This document shows, in pieces, positions 1-10,069 of a stretch of DNA of 64,000 nt. Below the pieces are notes generated by a model that ran no database searches, was not told the origin of the DNA, and worked only from the letters and a program-made list of their open reading frames with translations. The position numbers and the translations under genes were made by a program. This stretch comes from Trichococcus sp. (GTDB lineage: Bacteria; Bacillota; Bacilli; Lactobacillales; Aerococcaceae): contig JASKKA010000007.1 in the NCBI GenBank assembly GCA_030153215.1, positions 1-64,000 on the forward strand, in the 5' to 3' direction. Positions within the stretch are counted from its first letter, which is position 1. Each line of letters starts with the position of its first letter.

Positions 1-588
1 GATCCAATAGCCTTTGTCGCGTGCGATGACCTCGGCATTCCCGAAGACATCCAACATTTTTTGCTCGGCACTCGGCGCACCTTGCTTCTTTTGGATGACT
101 ACAGTCAGCGTGCCACCCGGCAAGAGATGCATATGTGCTTCCGACAGGATGCGGTGAACGACCTGTTTACCGGCGCGGATCGGCGGATTACTGACGATAG
201 CCGCGAATTGCCTTTCTTCCGGCACTTGGTCATAGGTATTCGATTCGTAGACTTTCACATTGCGGATGTTGTTGGCTTCCGCATTTCTGCGCGCCAAAGA
301 CATAGCCCGCTCGTTTACGTCCACCATCTCCACCAATCTTGCAGGATAAGCATACGCGAGTGCAAGCCCCATCGGACCGTACCCACAGCCGACATCCAGG
401 ATATCCCCCGCCACTTCCTCATTCAAGCGGAACGTTCCGATCAACAAGCGCGAACCGAAGTCGACCGTTTTTTTGGAGAAGACACCGCTGTCCGAGATGA
501 AACGGAATTCACGGTCCCTCAAAGGAAACGTCCAGGCAGTTTCCTTGCTTTCGGTTTCGGGATTTTTTGTGTAATAATGATTTGACAT
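1..588 (-). CDS. Class I SAM-dependent methyltransferase, RsmC/YbxB-like (partial; runs off the window start)
   Basis: Reverse translation gives MSNHYYTKNPETESKETAWTFPLRDREF...DILDVGCGYGPMGLALA...FAAIVSNPPIRAGKQVVHRIL: SAM motif plus NPP motif; position next to rplL is conserved in Bacilli. Confidence 0.85.
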   Translation of the reverse strand, partial: MSNHYYTKNPETESKETAWTFPLRDREFRFISDSGVFSKKTVDFGSRLLIGTFRLNEEVAGDILDVGCGYGPMGLALAYAYPARLVEMVDVNERAMSLARRNAEANNIRNVKVYESNTYDQVPEERQFAAIVSNPPIRAGKQVVHRILSEAHMHLLPGGTLTVVIQKKQGAPSAEQKMLDVFGNAEVIARDKGYWI

Positions 589-644
589 ATTTCCAACTCC
601 TTCTGACGGAAGCCCGATACTGACTGCAGCGAAAATACAAGAAA

Positions 645-670
645 AGCCAGGATAATTGCTTATCCTGGCT
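645..670 (-). terminator. Intrinsic terminator downstream of rplL
   Basis: AGCCAGGATAA-ttgc-TTATCCTGGCT perfect 11-bp stem, followed on the minus strand by TTTTC. Confidence 0.7.
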
Positions 671-727
671 AGTCTATTTACACAATCAAGAATTGTGTTT
701 CTGTAGAAACAATCTTTTGAAAAAAGA

Positions 728-952
728 TTATTTAACTGTTACAGAAGCGCCAACTTCTTCTAATTGAGCTTTCAATGCTTCAGCATCTTCTTTAGATACA
801 GCTTCTTCTGCTGCTGCTACTGCGCCTGCTGCTGCTACTGGAGCTGCAGCTGTTACGCCGAATTCTTCTTCGATAGCTTTTACTAAGTCGTTTAATTCTA
901 GAACTGTTGCTACTTTGATGTCAGCAATGATTGCTTCGATGTTTAATGACAT
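728..952 (-). CDS. rplL: 50S ribosomal protein L7/L12
   Basis: [43 protein letters not shown]; start taken at MSLNI rather than the longer ORF start. Confidence 0.93.
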   Translation of the reverse strand: MSLNIEAIIADIKVATVLELNDLVKAIEEEFGVTAAAPVAAAGAVAAAEEAVSKEDAEALKAQLEEVGASVTVK

Positions 953-1036
953 TTTGTGTTCCTCCGTTTTTGGTTTAAGTTTTTTTGTGCCTCCGTTTAA
1001 GGAAGCTTTTGTTTCATTATTCAACAGAACTGCAGA

Positions 1037-1537
1037 TTATGCAGCTTCGCCGTCTTTTTCAGATACAGCTTTAATAGCCAACGCAAAGTTGCGGACTGGA
1101 GCTTGTAGTACTGAAAGTAACATAGAAAGCATACCTTCGCGGTTTGGTAGTTTTGCCAAAGCTTCGATTTCTTCTTTAGAAGAAACGTTACCTTCAACGA
1201 TACCACCTTTGATTTCTAGTTTATCAGCAGTTTTTGCGAATTCAGCCATGATTTTGGCTGGAGCAACAACGTCTTCAGAACTGAATGCAACGGCAGTAGG
1301 TCCTTTGAAGATGCTTTCCATGCCTTCCAAACCTGCAGCGACAGCAGCACGTACCATTAGAGAGTTTTTGATAACTTTCATTTCTACGCCAGCTTCACGC
1401 AATTGTTTTCTTAATTCAGTCACCTGTTCAACAGTAAGACCTAAATAATCAACAACGACTACAGATGCGGATTCTTGGATTTTTGTTGTCAGTTCTTCAA
1501 CCAACAGTTGTTTTTGTGCAATAGCAGCTTCACTCAT
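1037..1537 (-). CDS. rplJ: 50S ribosomal protein L10
   Basis: [65 protein letters not shown]. Confidence 0.95.
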   Translation of the reverse strand: MSEAAIAQKQLLVEELTTKIQESASVVVVDYLGLTVEQVTELRKQLREAGVEMKVIKNSLMVRAAVAAGLEGMESIFKGPTAVAFSSEDVVAPAKIMAEFAKTADKLEIKGGIVEGNVSSKEEIEALAKLPNREGMLSMLLSVLQAPVRNFALAIKAVSEKDGEAA

Positions 1538-1569
1538 CTTATATTTCACCCCCTGGATTTTATGATAGA

Positions 1570-1740
1570 ATTTCTTGTAAAAACAAAAAACTCTATGTCA
1601 CCTAGACATAGAGGATCCATAAATATCTCATTGGATTCTTCCTCGGCAGGTATATTAAGGCTCGCACCCCCTGCTGTCTTCGGTAAGCATATATTAACCT
1701 CAACGACTATACCAAAGATAGTCGCTGAGGTCAAGGTTTT
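1570..1740 (-). promoter_or_regulatory. Ribosomal protein L10 leader (rplJL mRNA leader) with attenuator-like terminator
   Basis: About 170-nt leader between rplA and rplJ; minus-strand hairpins CCTCAGCGACTAT...ATAGTCGTTGAGG and CTCTATGTC-taggt-GACATAGAG followed by TTTTTTGTTTTT. Confidence 0.65.
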
Positions 1741-1741
1741 T

Positions 1742-2431
1742 TTATAAAGAGCTTGCGTCCACTTTAACGCCAGGTCCAAATGTAGTTGTTACACTTACAT
1801 TTTTAACGTATTGGCCTTTAGCAGTTGCTGGTTTAGCTTTCAAGATTACATCGTGGATTGTACGGAAGTTTTCCATCAATTTAGCATCGTCGAATGATAC
1901 TTTACCGATAGGAACGTGGATGTTACCAGCTTTGTCAGCACGGTATGTAACTTTACCAGCTTTGATTTCGTCAATAGCTTTTGTTACGTCCATTGTTACA
2001 GTACCTGTTTTAGGGTTTGGCATCAAGCCTTTAGGTCCCAATACACGACCCAAACGTCCAACTTCACCCATCATGTCAGGAGTTGCAACGACAACATCAA
2101 ATTCAAACCATCCGCCTTGGATTTTTTGAACCATATCTGCGTCGCCTACGTAGTCTGCCCCAGCAGCTTCCGCTTCTTTAGCTTTTTCGCCTTTAGCGAA
2201 CACTAAAACGCGTTGTGTTTTACCAGTTCCGTTTGGAAGCACGACTGCTCCACGGATTTGTTGGTCATTTTTACGAGTGTCGATTCCTAAACGGTAAGCG
2301 ACCTCAACAGTTGCGTCGAATTTTGCAAAATCGACTTCTTTCGCTAATGCTACTGCTTCTTCTACTGAATATGCTTTAGTAGAATCTACTTTTTTCGCAG
2401 CATCTTGGAATTTTTTACTTTTCTTAGCCAT
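1742..2431 (-). CDS. rplA: 50S ribosomal protein L1
   Basis: [32 protein letters not shown]...[25 protein letters not shown]. Confidence 0.97.
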   Translation of the reverse strand: MAKKSKKFQDAAKKVDSTKAYSVEEAVALAKEVDFAKFDATVEVAYRLGIDTRKNDQQIRGAVVLPNGTGKTQRVLVFAKGEKAKEAEAAGADYVGDADMVQKIQGGWFEFDVVVATPDMMGEVGRLGRVLGPKGLMPNPKTGTVTMDVTKAIDEIKAGKVTYRADKAGNIHVPIGKVSFDDAKLMENFRTIHDVILKAKPATAKGQYVKNVSVTTTFGPGVKVDASSL

Positions 2432-2477
2432 TGAATTTTCCTCCTAGATTGTGGTTTTAACGGATTAACCTCCCACG

Positions 2478-2516
2478 TGTGGCCTGGAACACCTTTTGAG
2501 CGTTCGGAAGGCCACA
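2478..2516 (-). promoter_or_regulatory. Intercistronic hairpin between rplK and rplA
   Basis: TGTGGCCT/AGGCCACA 8-bp inverted repeat between rplK and rplA; function unassigned. Confidence 0.4.
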
Positions 2517-2535
2517 TGAGAAGCTGCCTTTTGAA

Positions 2536-2961
2536 TTAGTCTTGAACTGTAATACCCATTGAACGGGCAGTACCTTCGACCATACGCATAGCAGCTTCTA
2601 CGTCTGCTGCATTCAAGTCTACCATTTTTGTTTCAGCGATTTCTTTAACTTGGTCACGTGTTACGGTACCAACTTTTTTCTTGTTTGGTTCGCCTGAACC
2701 TGATTCGATACCTGCAGCTTTTTTCAGCAATACTGGAGCTGGAGGAGTTTTAGTAATGAAGGTGAATGAACGATCTTCATATACAGAAATGACGACGGGA
2801 ATGATCATACCTGCTTGGTCAGCAGTACGTGCATTGAATTCTTTACAGAATCCCATGATATTTACTTGTGCTTGACCCAAAGCTGGACCTACCGGTGGAG
2901 CAGGAGATGCTTTACCTGCAGGAATTTGTAACTTAACTAATTTAACAACTTTTTTAGCCAC
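2536..2961 (-). CDS. rplK: 50S ribosomal protein L11
   Basis: [46 protein letters not shown]. Confidence 0.97.
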   Translation of the reverse strand: MAKKVVKLVKLQIPAGKASPAPPVGPALGQAQVNIMGFCKEFNARTADQAGMIIPVVISVYEDRSFTFITKTPPAPVLLKKAAGIESGSGEPNKKKVGTVTRDQVKEIAETKMVDLNAADVEAAMRMVEGTARSMGITVQD

Positions 2962-3210
2962 GAGACATACCTCCTTGATTGTTCGTGATGTGGTTTAATG
3001 GGGTTAAGATTTCCCCTCCCACTCAATCCATACGCCTGAACGTACCGATATATTATATCAGTAAAATAGTCCTTCCTCTTAAAGCGATGGCTAGCTTCAC
3101 GGGTTAGCCCTTCGGAAATTAGATAAATCGTACCTATTGCGCTCTACGATGCTCAGTCGGCACGATTTCCTAAATTTCTTTCAGGGCTGGATGAACCCGT
3201 TCCGCTTTTA

Positions 3211-3768
3211 CTATCCTTTGTCGACTTGGTTGTAATCTAGTTCGGCAATCGTTTCGCGGCCGAACATTTCGATCATGACTTTCAACTTGCCTTTTTCGCT
3301 GTCCACTTCTTCAACGAATCCTGACAGACCGTTGAATGCGCCATCGGTGATGGTGACGGGCTCGCCTTTTTCAAAGTTCACATCATGCGTACGCGTGCTC
3401 ATACCCATACGCTTCAGGATGACTTCGATTTCTTCATTCAATAACGCAGACGGCTTGCTGCCCGCTCCGTGCGATCCAACGAAACCGGTAACGCCCGGCG
3501 TGTTACGGACTACGAACCACGCTTCATCAGACATAATCATTTCAACCAACACATAACCAGGGAAGGTTTTTTGCGTAGTCGCCTTCTCTTTTCCGTCCTT
3601 CACTTCCACTTGCTCTTCTTCTGGGATAACAACGCGGAAGATATGGTCTTCCATGTTCATGCTTTGCGCACGTGATTCGATGTTCAGTTTCACTTTGTTC
3701 TCATAGCCTGAATAAGTGTGCAACACATACCATTGTTTTTCGTTTTCGATCGTTTCCATTTTTCGCAT
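3211..3768 (-). CDS. nusG: Transcription termination/antitermination protein NusG
   Basis: ENEKQWYVLHTYSGYENKVKLNIESRAQSMNM...FPGYVLVEMIMSDEAWFVVRNTPGVTGFVG plus KOW; start approximate. Confidence 0.95.
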   Translation of the reverse strand: MRKMETIENEKQWYVLHTYSGYENKVKLNIESRAQSMNMEDHIFRVVIPEEEQVEVKDGKEKATTQKTFPGYVLVEMIMSDEAWFVVRNTPGVTGFVGSHGAGSKPSALLNEEIEVILKRMGMSTRTHDVNFEKGEPVTITDGAFNGLSGFVEEVDSEKGKLKVMIEMFGRETIAELDYNQVDKG

Positions 3769-3900
3769 CTTCCTTCTTGGTGGATTTTTATTAGACTTCA
3801 TTTATTGTAAACAAAAAAACCTTCCTGTCGTTGAAAGGTTCCTTCTGTACGGCGTTAACATTATAGCATCACGAAGACTGTATGGCTACAAATCTTCTTT

Positions 3901-4071
3901 TTAATTTAAGATTAAACTCATTGCTTCTGTGATCCCAAAATCTACTACGGCAAAAAATATTCCGAATAGAATGGTTGTAACGACAACCGTATTTGTATAT
4001 TTTGCTAATTCCTTACCAGTCGGCCAAGTCACTTGCTTCATTTCATCCGCTACGCTCTTCAGAAATTTCAT
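3901..4071 (-). CDS. secE: Preprotein translocase subunit SecE
   Basis: MKFLKSVADEMKQVTWPTGKELAKYTNTVVVTTILFGIFFAVVDFGI; conserved rpmG-secE-nusG order. Confidence 0.93.
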   Translation of the reverse strand: MKFLKSVADEMKQVTWPTGKELAKYTNTVVVTTILFGIFFAVVDFGITEAMSLILN

Positions 4072-4106
4072 GCTTCTCCTCCTACTATCTGTTGCCAGTT
4101 TCGTCT

Positions 4107-4259
4107 TTATTTCGTTTCTTTGTGCAAGGTATGCTTCCCGCAATACCGGCAAAATTTCTTGACTTCCAAACGTTCTGTACGACCTTTTTCAGTAGGTGTG
4201 ATGGTATAGTTCCTTGATCCACATACGGTACAGGCTAATGCGGCTTTTCTGATAGCCAT
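4107..4259 (-). CDS. rpmG: 50S ribosomal protein L33
   Basis: [50 protein letters not shown] with two CxxC pairs. Confidence 0.93.
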   Translation of the reverse strand: MAIRKAALACTVCGSRNYTITPTEKGRTERLEVKKFCRYCGKHTLHKETK

Positions 4260-4330
4260 ATCTGAGACCGGAAACCTTTTTGTTGCGCTATTCATTTCTG
4301 CATTACCTTATCCGTGTTGAATCTTACTTC

Positions 4331-6505
4331 TTATTGAACTGTAACGATTGCGTCGCCAAGATCTACAGTGCCTTCTGCAACAACTTCAATGTTTTTGTAA
4401 TTGAAAGTGTTTGTGATTACCATAGGAGTCGTTGTTTTGTAACCGGACGCCTTGATGAAGTCGATATCGAAATCAACCAATTTGTCTCCGATCTCAACAA
4501 GATCTCCAGCTTTAACATGGGTAGTGAAACCTTCACCCTTCAGATTGACTGTATCCAATCCGATGTGGATCAAAATTTCAACACCTTCGTCTGATTCAAG
4601 ACCGATAGCATGCTTCGTGTCGAAAACCATTACGACTTTACCATTGATCGGCGAAACAACCTCTCCGACTGCAGGTTCGATTGCGACCCCTTTACCCAAT
4701 GCTTCGCTAGCGAAGGCAGCGTCATCCACTTGTGTCAAGGGAATAGCGGTACCCGCGATCGGCGAACGTAAAGTAGTGGCAACTGTCGCTTTTTCTTCAA
4801 CAGCAGGTGCTGCTGTTGTTTCAACAACTTTTTCTTCTGTTTTTTCAACAGCCTTCAGACCATAATAATCTTCTTTCGAAGGCAGTTTTGCGGCACTGCC
4901 GCTTTCGATGAATTCTTCCAGGTTTGATTTGATGACAGAAACTTTCGGTCCGTAAACAACTTGAACGCCGTTTCCTTTATGGATGACGCCGGATGCTCCC
5001 GTGCCTTTCAATAATTCCGCATCAACCAAATCTCCGTTTGCTACGGTTGTACGCAGACGTGTCGCACAGCTGTCAACGTCCACAATGTTCGCTGCGCCAC
5101 CCAGACCATAAATGATGGAAGCGGACATTTCATCCGTCTCGTTCTTCACGACTGAGGCACCCTCTGAAGTACCTTCTTGCGTTTTCGCATTCATGTCGGC
5201 ACGCGTATACAACTTCACTTCAGTCGAATCATCTTCACGACCCGGCGTCTTGTAATTGAACTTCTTAATCAAGAACGAGAACAAGAAGTAATAGATTACA
5301 AAGTAAGCAATTCCGATAAATACGATCCAAATCCAGTTCGTTTTGGCATTCCCTTGCAGGATACCGTAAAGGAACATGTCAATGAATCCGCCTGAGAAAG
5401 TCATACCGACGCCAACGTTGAACATATGCATCAACATGTAAGCAGCACCGGCCAAAACAGAGTGGATGACATACAACGGTGTCGCCACAAACAAGAATGT
5501 GAATTCCAATGGCTCAGTGATACCAGTAAGCATGGAAGTCAAGGCAGCAGACAACAATAGTCCGCCGGCTTCTTTCCTTTTTTCTGGTTTAGCTGTGCGG
5601 TACATCGCTAAAGCAGCACCAGGCAAGCCGAAGATCATCAACGGGAATTTACCTGACATGAAACGTGTAGCCGCAACGCTGAAGATGGTTGTTTCAGGAT
5701 CAGCCAATTGTGCGAAGAAGATATTTTGCGCACCTTCGATCATTGCTCCGCCGACTTCCATCGTGCCGCCCACAGCCGTTTGCCAGAAAGGCAAGTAGAA
5801 TACGTGGTGCAGACCGAAAGGAATCAACGCACGCTCCATGAAACCATAAAGCCATGTTCCAGCGTAACCAGAACCTTGTACCAAAGCACCGATTGCATTG
5901 ATGCCTTCTTGCACTGGCGGCCAGATGTAAACCATCAGGATACCTACGAACAAGTAGACGATCGATGAGATGATCGGAACAAAACGAGTGCCTTCAAAGA
6001 ATGAAAGAGCAGCTGGTAATTGAATTTTATAAAAGCGATTATGAAGTGCAGCAACACCCAAACCGACGATCATACCTCCAAAAACACCCATTTGCAATGA
6101 CTCGATACCCAATACGTTTGAGATTGAACCTTCGATGAACTGATCTGCGCCGCCACGGGCTACGATCATAGCGCCGATGGATGAATGCATGATCAGGAAG
6201 GCGATGACAGCAGCCAAAGAGGCAGTCGCTTTTTCAGCTTTCGCCATACCGATGGCACAGCCGACAGCGAAGATCAACGGCAAGTTGCCAAAGACAACAG
6301 ATCCAGCCTGGTTCATTACGTTCAGAACATCATAAATGAATGTCCCTTGACCCATCAGTTCTGTTAAACCATATGTTTCTAGTGTCGTAGCATTAGTAAA
6401 TGACCCACCGATACCCAAAAAGAGTCCGGCTACTGGCAAAATGGCGATTGGCAGCATAAACGAACGCCCAACACGCTGCAAAATACCAAAAATTTTGTCC
6501 TTCAT
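4331..6505 (-). CDS. ptsG: PTS glucose-type transporter, IICBA
   Basis: MKDKIFGILQRVGRSFMLPIAILPVAGLFLGIGGSF...; IIB (VDSCATRLRTTV) and IIA (GVEILIHIGLDTVNLKGEGF) domains; start reset to the methionine after an AGGAGG-like site. Confidence 0.93.
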   Translation of the reverse strand: MKDKIFGILQRVGRSFMLPIAILPVAGLFLGIGGSFTNATTLETYGLTELMGQGTFIYDVLNVMNQAGSVVFGNLPLIFAVGCAIGMAKAEKATASLAAVIAFLIMHSSIGAMIVARGGADQFIEGSISNVLGIESLQMGVFGGMIVGLGVAALHNRFYKIQLPAALSFFEGTRFVPIISSIVYLFVGILMVYIWPPVQEGINAIGALVQGSGYAGTWLYGFMERALIPFGLHHVFYLPFWQTAVGGTMEVGGAMIEGAQNIFFAQLADPETTIFSVAATRFMSGKFPLMIFGLPGAALAMYRTAKPEKRKEAGGLLLSAALTSMLTGITEPLEFTFLFVATPLYVIHSVLAGAAYMLMHMFNVGVGMTFSGGFIDMFLYGILQGNAKTNWIWIVFIGIAYFVIYYFLFSFLIKKFNYKTPGREDDSTEVKLYTRADMNAKTQEGTSEGASVVKNETDEMSASIIYGLGGAANIVDVDSCATRLRTTVANGDLVDAELLKGTGASGVIHKGNGVQVVYGPKVSVIKSNLEEFIESGSAAKLPSKEDYYGLKAVEKTEEKVVETTAAPAVEEKATVATTLRSPIAGTAIPLTQVDDAAFASEALGKGVAIEPAVGEVVSPINGKVVMVFDTKHAIGLESDEGVEILIHIGLDTVNLKGEGFTTHVKAGDLVEIGDKLVDFDIDFIKASGYKTTTPMVITNTFNYKNIEVVAEGTVDLGDAIVTVQ

Positions 6506-6743
6506 TTTAAATCCTCCAAATAGGGACAAGGAAAGCTCCGTTACAGGACAACTGACCTTGTTCTCTTTATTTAAACGGACGGATAATGCAGGAGATGAAT
6601 ATAGCGCTTTATTGATTAATAAATGAAGATTCTGAAAGATAAGGTACTTTGAATCCTCAGCCATTATAACGCAATTGCCTTTTCATTAAAAGCGTGAAGT
6701 AACATTTCAGACACAATTCCAAGGGCATTCTTAAGGAATTTTA

Positions 6744-6759
6744 ATGAAAACGCTAACTT
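6744..6759. promoter_or_regulatory. Candidate CcpA cre site upstream of ptsG
   Basis: ATGAAAACGCTAACTT matches WTGNNARCGNWWWCAW at 15 of 16 positions. Confidence 0.55.
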
Positions 6760-6765
6760 GTATAG

Positions 6766-7248
6766 TCATGTTAGTTCAATCAACATTGTGCAAGAATTTT
6801 TCTGGTTTTTCACAAGGGAAAATCCGTGCCGCTCATAGAGCTTGCGCGCCGGATTAGAGCGGGACACACTCAAGGACACTGCCTCCAAACCCGTTGCATG
6901 CAGATGCGTCAGCATCTGCTCCAACAGCGCCGTCCCGATACCGCGCCCGCGGAAGGCCGGCAGCACCGCGATTGCGAGTTCGGGCACATCTGAGCGTACG
7001 AAACCGTAGCCTTTTTGGGCCGTTGTCGCAAGCCGAACCCACACCGCTCCGACGGCTTTATCATCCGATAATGCTATGAATACCACGTCGCCTTCTCTGC
7101 CGAAGTCCGCATAGTAGCGCCGGATTGCAGGTTCTTCCAATATTTTGCGCGGCAAAAAGCCCCCGCCTTTGGGCGAATAAATCGCCTGATAAGTCATTTC
7201 CTTCAGGAAAAACTCATCCGCAGGGGCTCCGTTTCTGATGGTGATCAT
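6766..7248 (-). CDS. GNAT family N-acetyltransferase
   Basis: ELAIAVLPAFRGRGIGTALLEQMLTHLHATGLEAVSLSVSRSNPARKLYERHGF. Confidence 0.9.
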   Translation of the reverse strand: MITIRNGAPADEFFLKEMTYQAIYSPKGGGFLPRKILEEPAIRRYYADFGREGDVVFIALSDDKAVGAVWVRLATTAQKGYGFVRSDVPELAIAVLPAFRGRGIGTALLEQMLTHLHATGLEAVSLSVSRSNPARKLYERHGFSLVKNQKNSCTMLIELT

Positions 7249-8195
7249 TTCAGGATCAGAGACACGATCAACAGGATGATCTCCAACCCATGATAAAGAA
7301 TCAGGTTTTTGATTGCCAAGTCAAAAGTCGTCGCTTTGTCCTGTTTAGCTTTGAAACGGTTGATGTTGCGCTGAACAATCGGGAAGATCGCCCAAATGAA
7401 CAGCATCCAAACTGGATAGATTCCGAACAATACCGAAAGGGTCGTTGCGGCGAAAGCCCCATAGTACAACCAGGCGTAAAGACGCACTGCAACCGGCTTC
7501 CCGATATAGAAAGTCAACGTATAGCGGTGATTGGAAATATCCGTTTCATAGTCGCAGATATTGTTCGCTAACATGATGTTGGCGATGCTGAACACCAGCG
7601 GCGCCGACTGCAAGAGAATGATCAGCAGATTCGCGATGCTTCCAGCCAACGTAAAATTCGGCCATTGCAACAGAAGCGACGCCAACGTTCCGGCCGGCAC
7701 ATTCACGAAAACAGCGATGAAAAAGATTCCGAAGCCCATCGTCAGCCCTGATGCCACTTCACCTAAGGGCATCCGCGAAATCGGAAAAGGCCCGAATGTA
7801 TAAAGAATCCCAATCGCAAAGCAGAGTGCCCCAATCATCACCAGCAACAGATCGGTTCTCGCAGTCAGTATCAATCCCAGCAGCGCCGCAAAAGCAATCA
7901 TTGAAACGATGATTTTGGCTGCTTGTTTGACGGAAATCCCAGCTTTTCCGAGGATGTTTTCCTCATCACGGTAAACCAGGTTCTTCGCCTTTACATAATC
8001 CATCGTGTTATTGATGGCCGTCGTCGCCATATCAAATACGACCATCGCTATAAAGAATAAAATAGTGTTCAGCGCATTGATGCTGCCGAAATGATAAAGC
8101 GTAAACAAGGTACCCAGCACAAACGGAAACAAACTGGCTAACTTAGTCTTGATTTCCACAAATTCCAAAAATACAGGTACAGTCATCTCTTTCAC
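7245..8195 (-). CDS. UbiA/MenA-family prenyltransferase, DmkA-like (FLEET locus)
   Basis: ATTAINNTMDYVKAKN and NNICDYETDISNHRYTLTFYIGK (Asp-rich motifs of UbiA prenyltransferases); next to apbE and pplA homologs. Confidence 0.88.
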   Translation of the reverse strand: MKEMTVPVFLEFVEIKTKLASLFPFVLGTLFTLYHFGSINALNTILFFIAMVVFDMATTAINNTMDYVKAKNLVYRDEENILGKAGISVKQAAKIIVSMIAFAALLGLILTARTDLLLVMIGALCFAIGILYTFGPFPISRMPLGEVASGLTMGFGIFFIAVFVNVPAGTLASLLLQWPNFTLAGSIANLLIILLQSAPLVFSIANIMLANNICDYETDISNHRYTLTFYIGKPVAVRLYAWLYYGAFAATTLSVLFGIYPVWMLFIWAIFPIVQRNINRFKAKQDKATTFDLAIKNLILYHGLEIILLIVSLILK

Positions 8196-8197
8196 CC

Positions 8198-9265
8198 CTA
8201 TTCATTTTCCCAAACATAATCGTCGTTCGTCAGTTCAAAATTATCAATCAATCCATCCGAAACGTAGACTTTCTTGTCCTTAGTCACAAAAACGGCTTCG
8301 ATATCATCCCGTTCGTTGACATAGGCCAGACCAGCTTCCAGCCCGAGGCCAAAGACAAGCGTCGACAAGGCATCGCCATCTATCGATTTATCGGACAAAA
8401 TAGAAACACCGGCGATATCGTTATCGAACGGATAGCCCGTTTCCGGATCCATCAGATGGTGATAGCTGACACCCTCCACTTCGATATAGCGTTCGTAAAT
8501 GCCTGAAGTCACGATCGAACGGTTTTTTTGTTTCGTTTTGCCGATCGTTTCCCCACGCGCAGCCATCGGATCCTGGATGCCTACATTCCAAGACTCCCCT
8601 TCACGCAAAGGCGAACCGCCCATGACATAAACGTTGCCGCCAAGATCGATGATGGCAGTCGTAACACCATTCTCCGCCAACAAATCCTTCACTTCGTCGG
8701 TGATATAGCCTTTTGCGATGGCACCCAAGTCCAAGCGCATCGCCGCATCAGCCAACTGAACCGTCCGCGCTGCATCATCCAGCACGACGCGTTCGTAATC
8801 GACCAACGCCAGCGCCGCATCGATCTCACTCTGCTCCGGCTTCCTAGCATCCTCGAAGCCGATGTGCCACAGTTCCGTGATTGGCCCAATCGACAGGTCG
8901 AAATTACCATCGGACGCCTTGCTGTAATCCCAAGCACTCCGCACCAACGGGTAGATATCCTCAGATAGTTCAACCGCTTCCGTCCCGGCAACAGCGTTGA
9001 TCGCATCGATCTCAGATCCAGGTTCATTCACTGTAATCTTGTCGGCCAGTTCCTCGACACGAGCGAAAGCTTCTTCCAGCACCGCCTCTTTGCCTTCATC
9101 ATAAACGCGCACCGTCACATAGGTGCCCATCAAAAATTCCGTTTTCTCGTACGGCTCTTTGCGTATCGCCGTTTCTTCCTGCACGCCGCCGTTGCCGCAT
9201 CCCCCGATAAGGAGCGACAGCAACAAGGCGCCGGTCAAGACGAGCTTATTCATATATTTTCTCAT
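8198..9265 (-). CDS. apbE: FAD:protein FMN transferase (ApbE family, FmnB-like lipoprotein)
   Basis: Lipobox LIGGCGNGG; TEFLMGTYVTVRVYDEG, DLGAIAKGYITDEV, AIIDLGGNVYVMG, HHLMDPETGYPFDN. Confidence 0.93.
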   Translation of the reverse strand: MRKYMNKLVLTGALLLSLLIGGCGNGGVQEETAIRKEPYEKTEFLMGTYVTVRVYDEGKEAVLEEAFARVEELADKITVNEPGSEIDAINAVAGTEAVELSEDIYPLVRSAWDYSKASDGNFDLSIGPITELWHIGFEDARKPEQSEIDAALALVDYERVVLDDAARTVQLADAAMRLDLGAIAKGYITDEVKDLLAENGVTTAIIDLGGNVYVMGGSPLREGESWNVGIQDPMAARGETIGKTKQKNRSIVTSGIYERYIEVEGVSYHHLMDPETGYPFDNDIAGVSILSDKSIDGDALSTLVFGLGLEAGLAYVNERDDIEAVFVTKDKKVYVSDGLIDNFELTNDDYVWENE

Positions 9266-9380
9266 CGATTCACCTCATATTCCCATTTAAAAAAGACAGG
9301 CAGGAACAAGAACGCTGTCCCTACCTGTCTATAATAATCTTTTTTCTTGCTGAATCCACCTAAAGAGGCAGAAAAACAGC

Positions 9381-9926
9381 TTATTCTTCGACTACGTTGT
9401 CGATTTCGATTGTAGTTGTGTCGCCAGCTTCAGCTGCTTCAATCAACAATGGTGCATACTCTTTGAAAGAATCATAAGAGCTTGTAGCGCCAGTAACGAC
9501 TTCCACCGCTTCAGGATCTTGTTTTTCAACCAATTGGCTGTTGTATGCCGGGAAGTAGTCAGCAGGACCTACGCCAACTTTTTCTGACATGTTCGCTTGG
9601 TATTCTGCATCTTCGGATTTTTTCACGCCGGCTTCGTTCACGTTGTCAAAAGTTGACTCTGTGATTTTGCCGTCCACTACAGTGATCGAGAATTCAGTTT
9701 TCCAGCCACGTGTGTCGAAGTTCTTTTCAACCAATGTGTATGTGCCGTCTTGTAATTCAGCCATTGCTTCTGAAGCAGCTTCTGAAGAAGATTCAGCCAC
9801 AACTTCTGATGAAGCCGCTACTGAAGATTCCGTTTCAGTTTCTGTGTCCGTTCCGCCGCAAGCCGCTAATACGAAAGTTGATGCCAGCAAAAGAGTTGCC
9901 GTAGATAACGTTTTCTTTAATTCCAT
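9381..9926 (-). CDS. FMN-binding domain lipoprotein, PplA-like (single FMN-binding domain)
   Basis: Lipobox LAACGGTDTE; Ser/Glu-rich linker; FMN-binding domain ending VEVVTGATSSYDSFKEYAPLLIEAAEAGD (TGAT FMNylation motif). Confidence 0.88.
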   Translation of the reverse strand: MELKKTLSTATLLLASTFVLAACGGTDTETETESSVAASSEVVAESSSEAASEAMAELQDGTYTLVEKNFDTRGWKTEFSITVVDGKITESTFDNVNEAGVKKSEDAEYQANMSEKVGVGPADYFPAYNSQLVEKQDPEAVEVVTGATSSYDSFKEYAPLLIEAAEAGDTTTIEIDNVVEE

Positions 9927-10069
9927 AATCTATCCACTTACTTATCATACCATTTGTTACATCTTTAGCCAAATAAAATTCATATATTTAACAAAAAACC
10001 CATTATTTTCTAATGTTTTGTTTTAAAGCGACTTGCTATCCATCCGTATAACACGTAGCAAAAGCTTTG

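Noticed and set aside
915-1448. Long plus-strand ORFs opposite rplJ/rplL and many other long antisense ORFs in the track
   Set aside because: They mirror clearly identified genes on the other strand and show no family pattern or ribosome-binding site.
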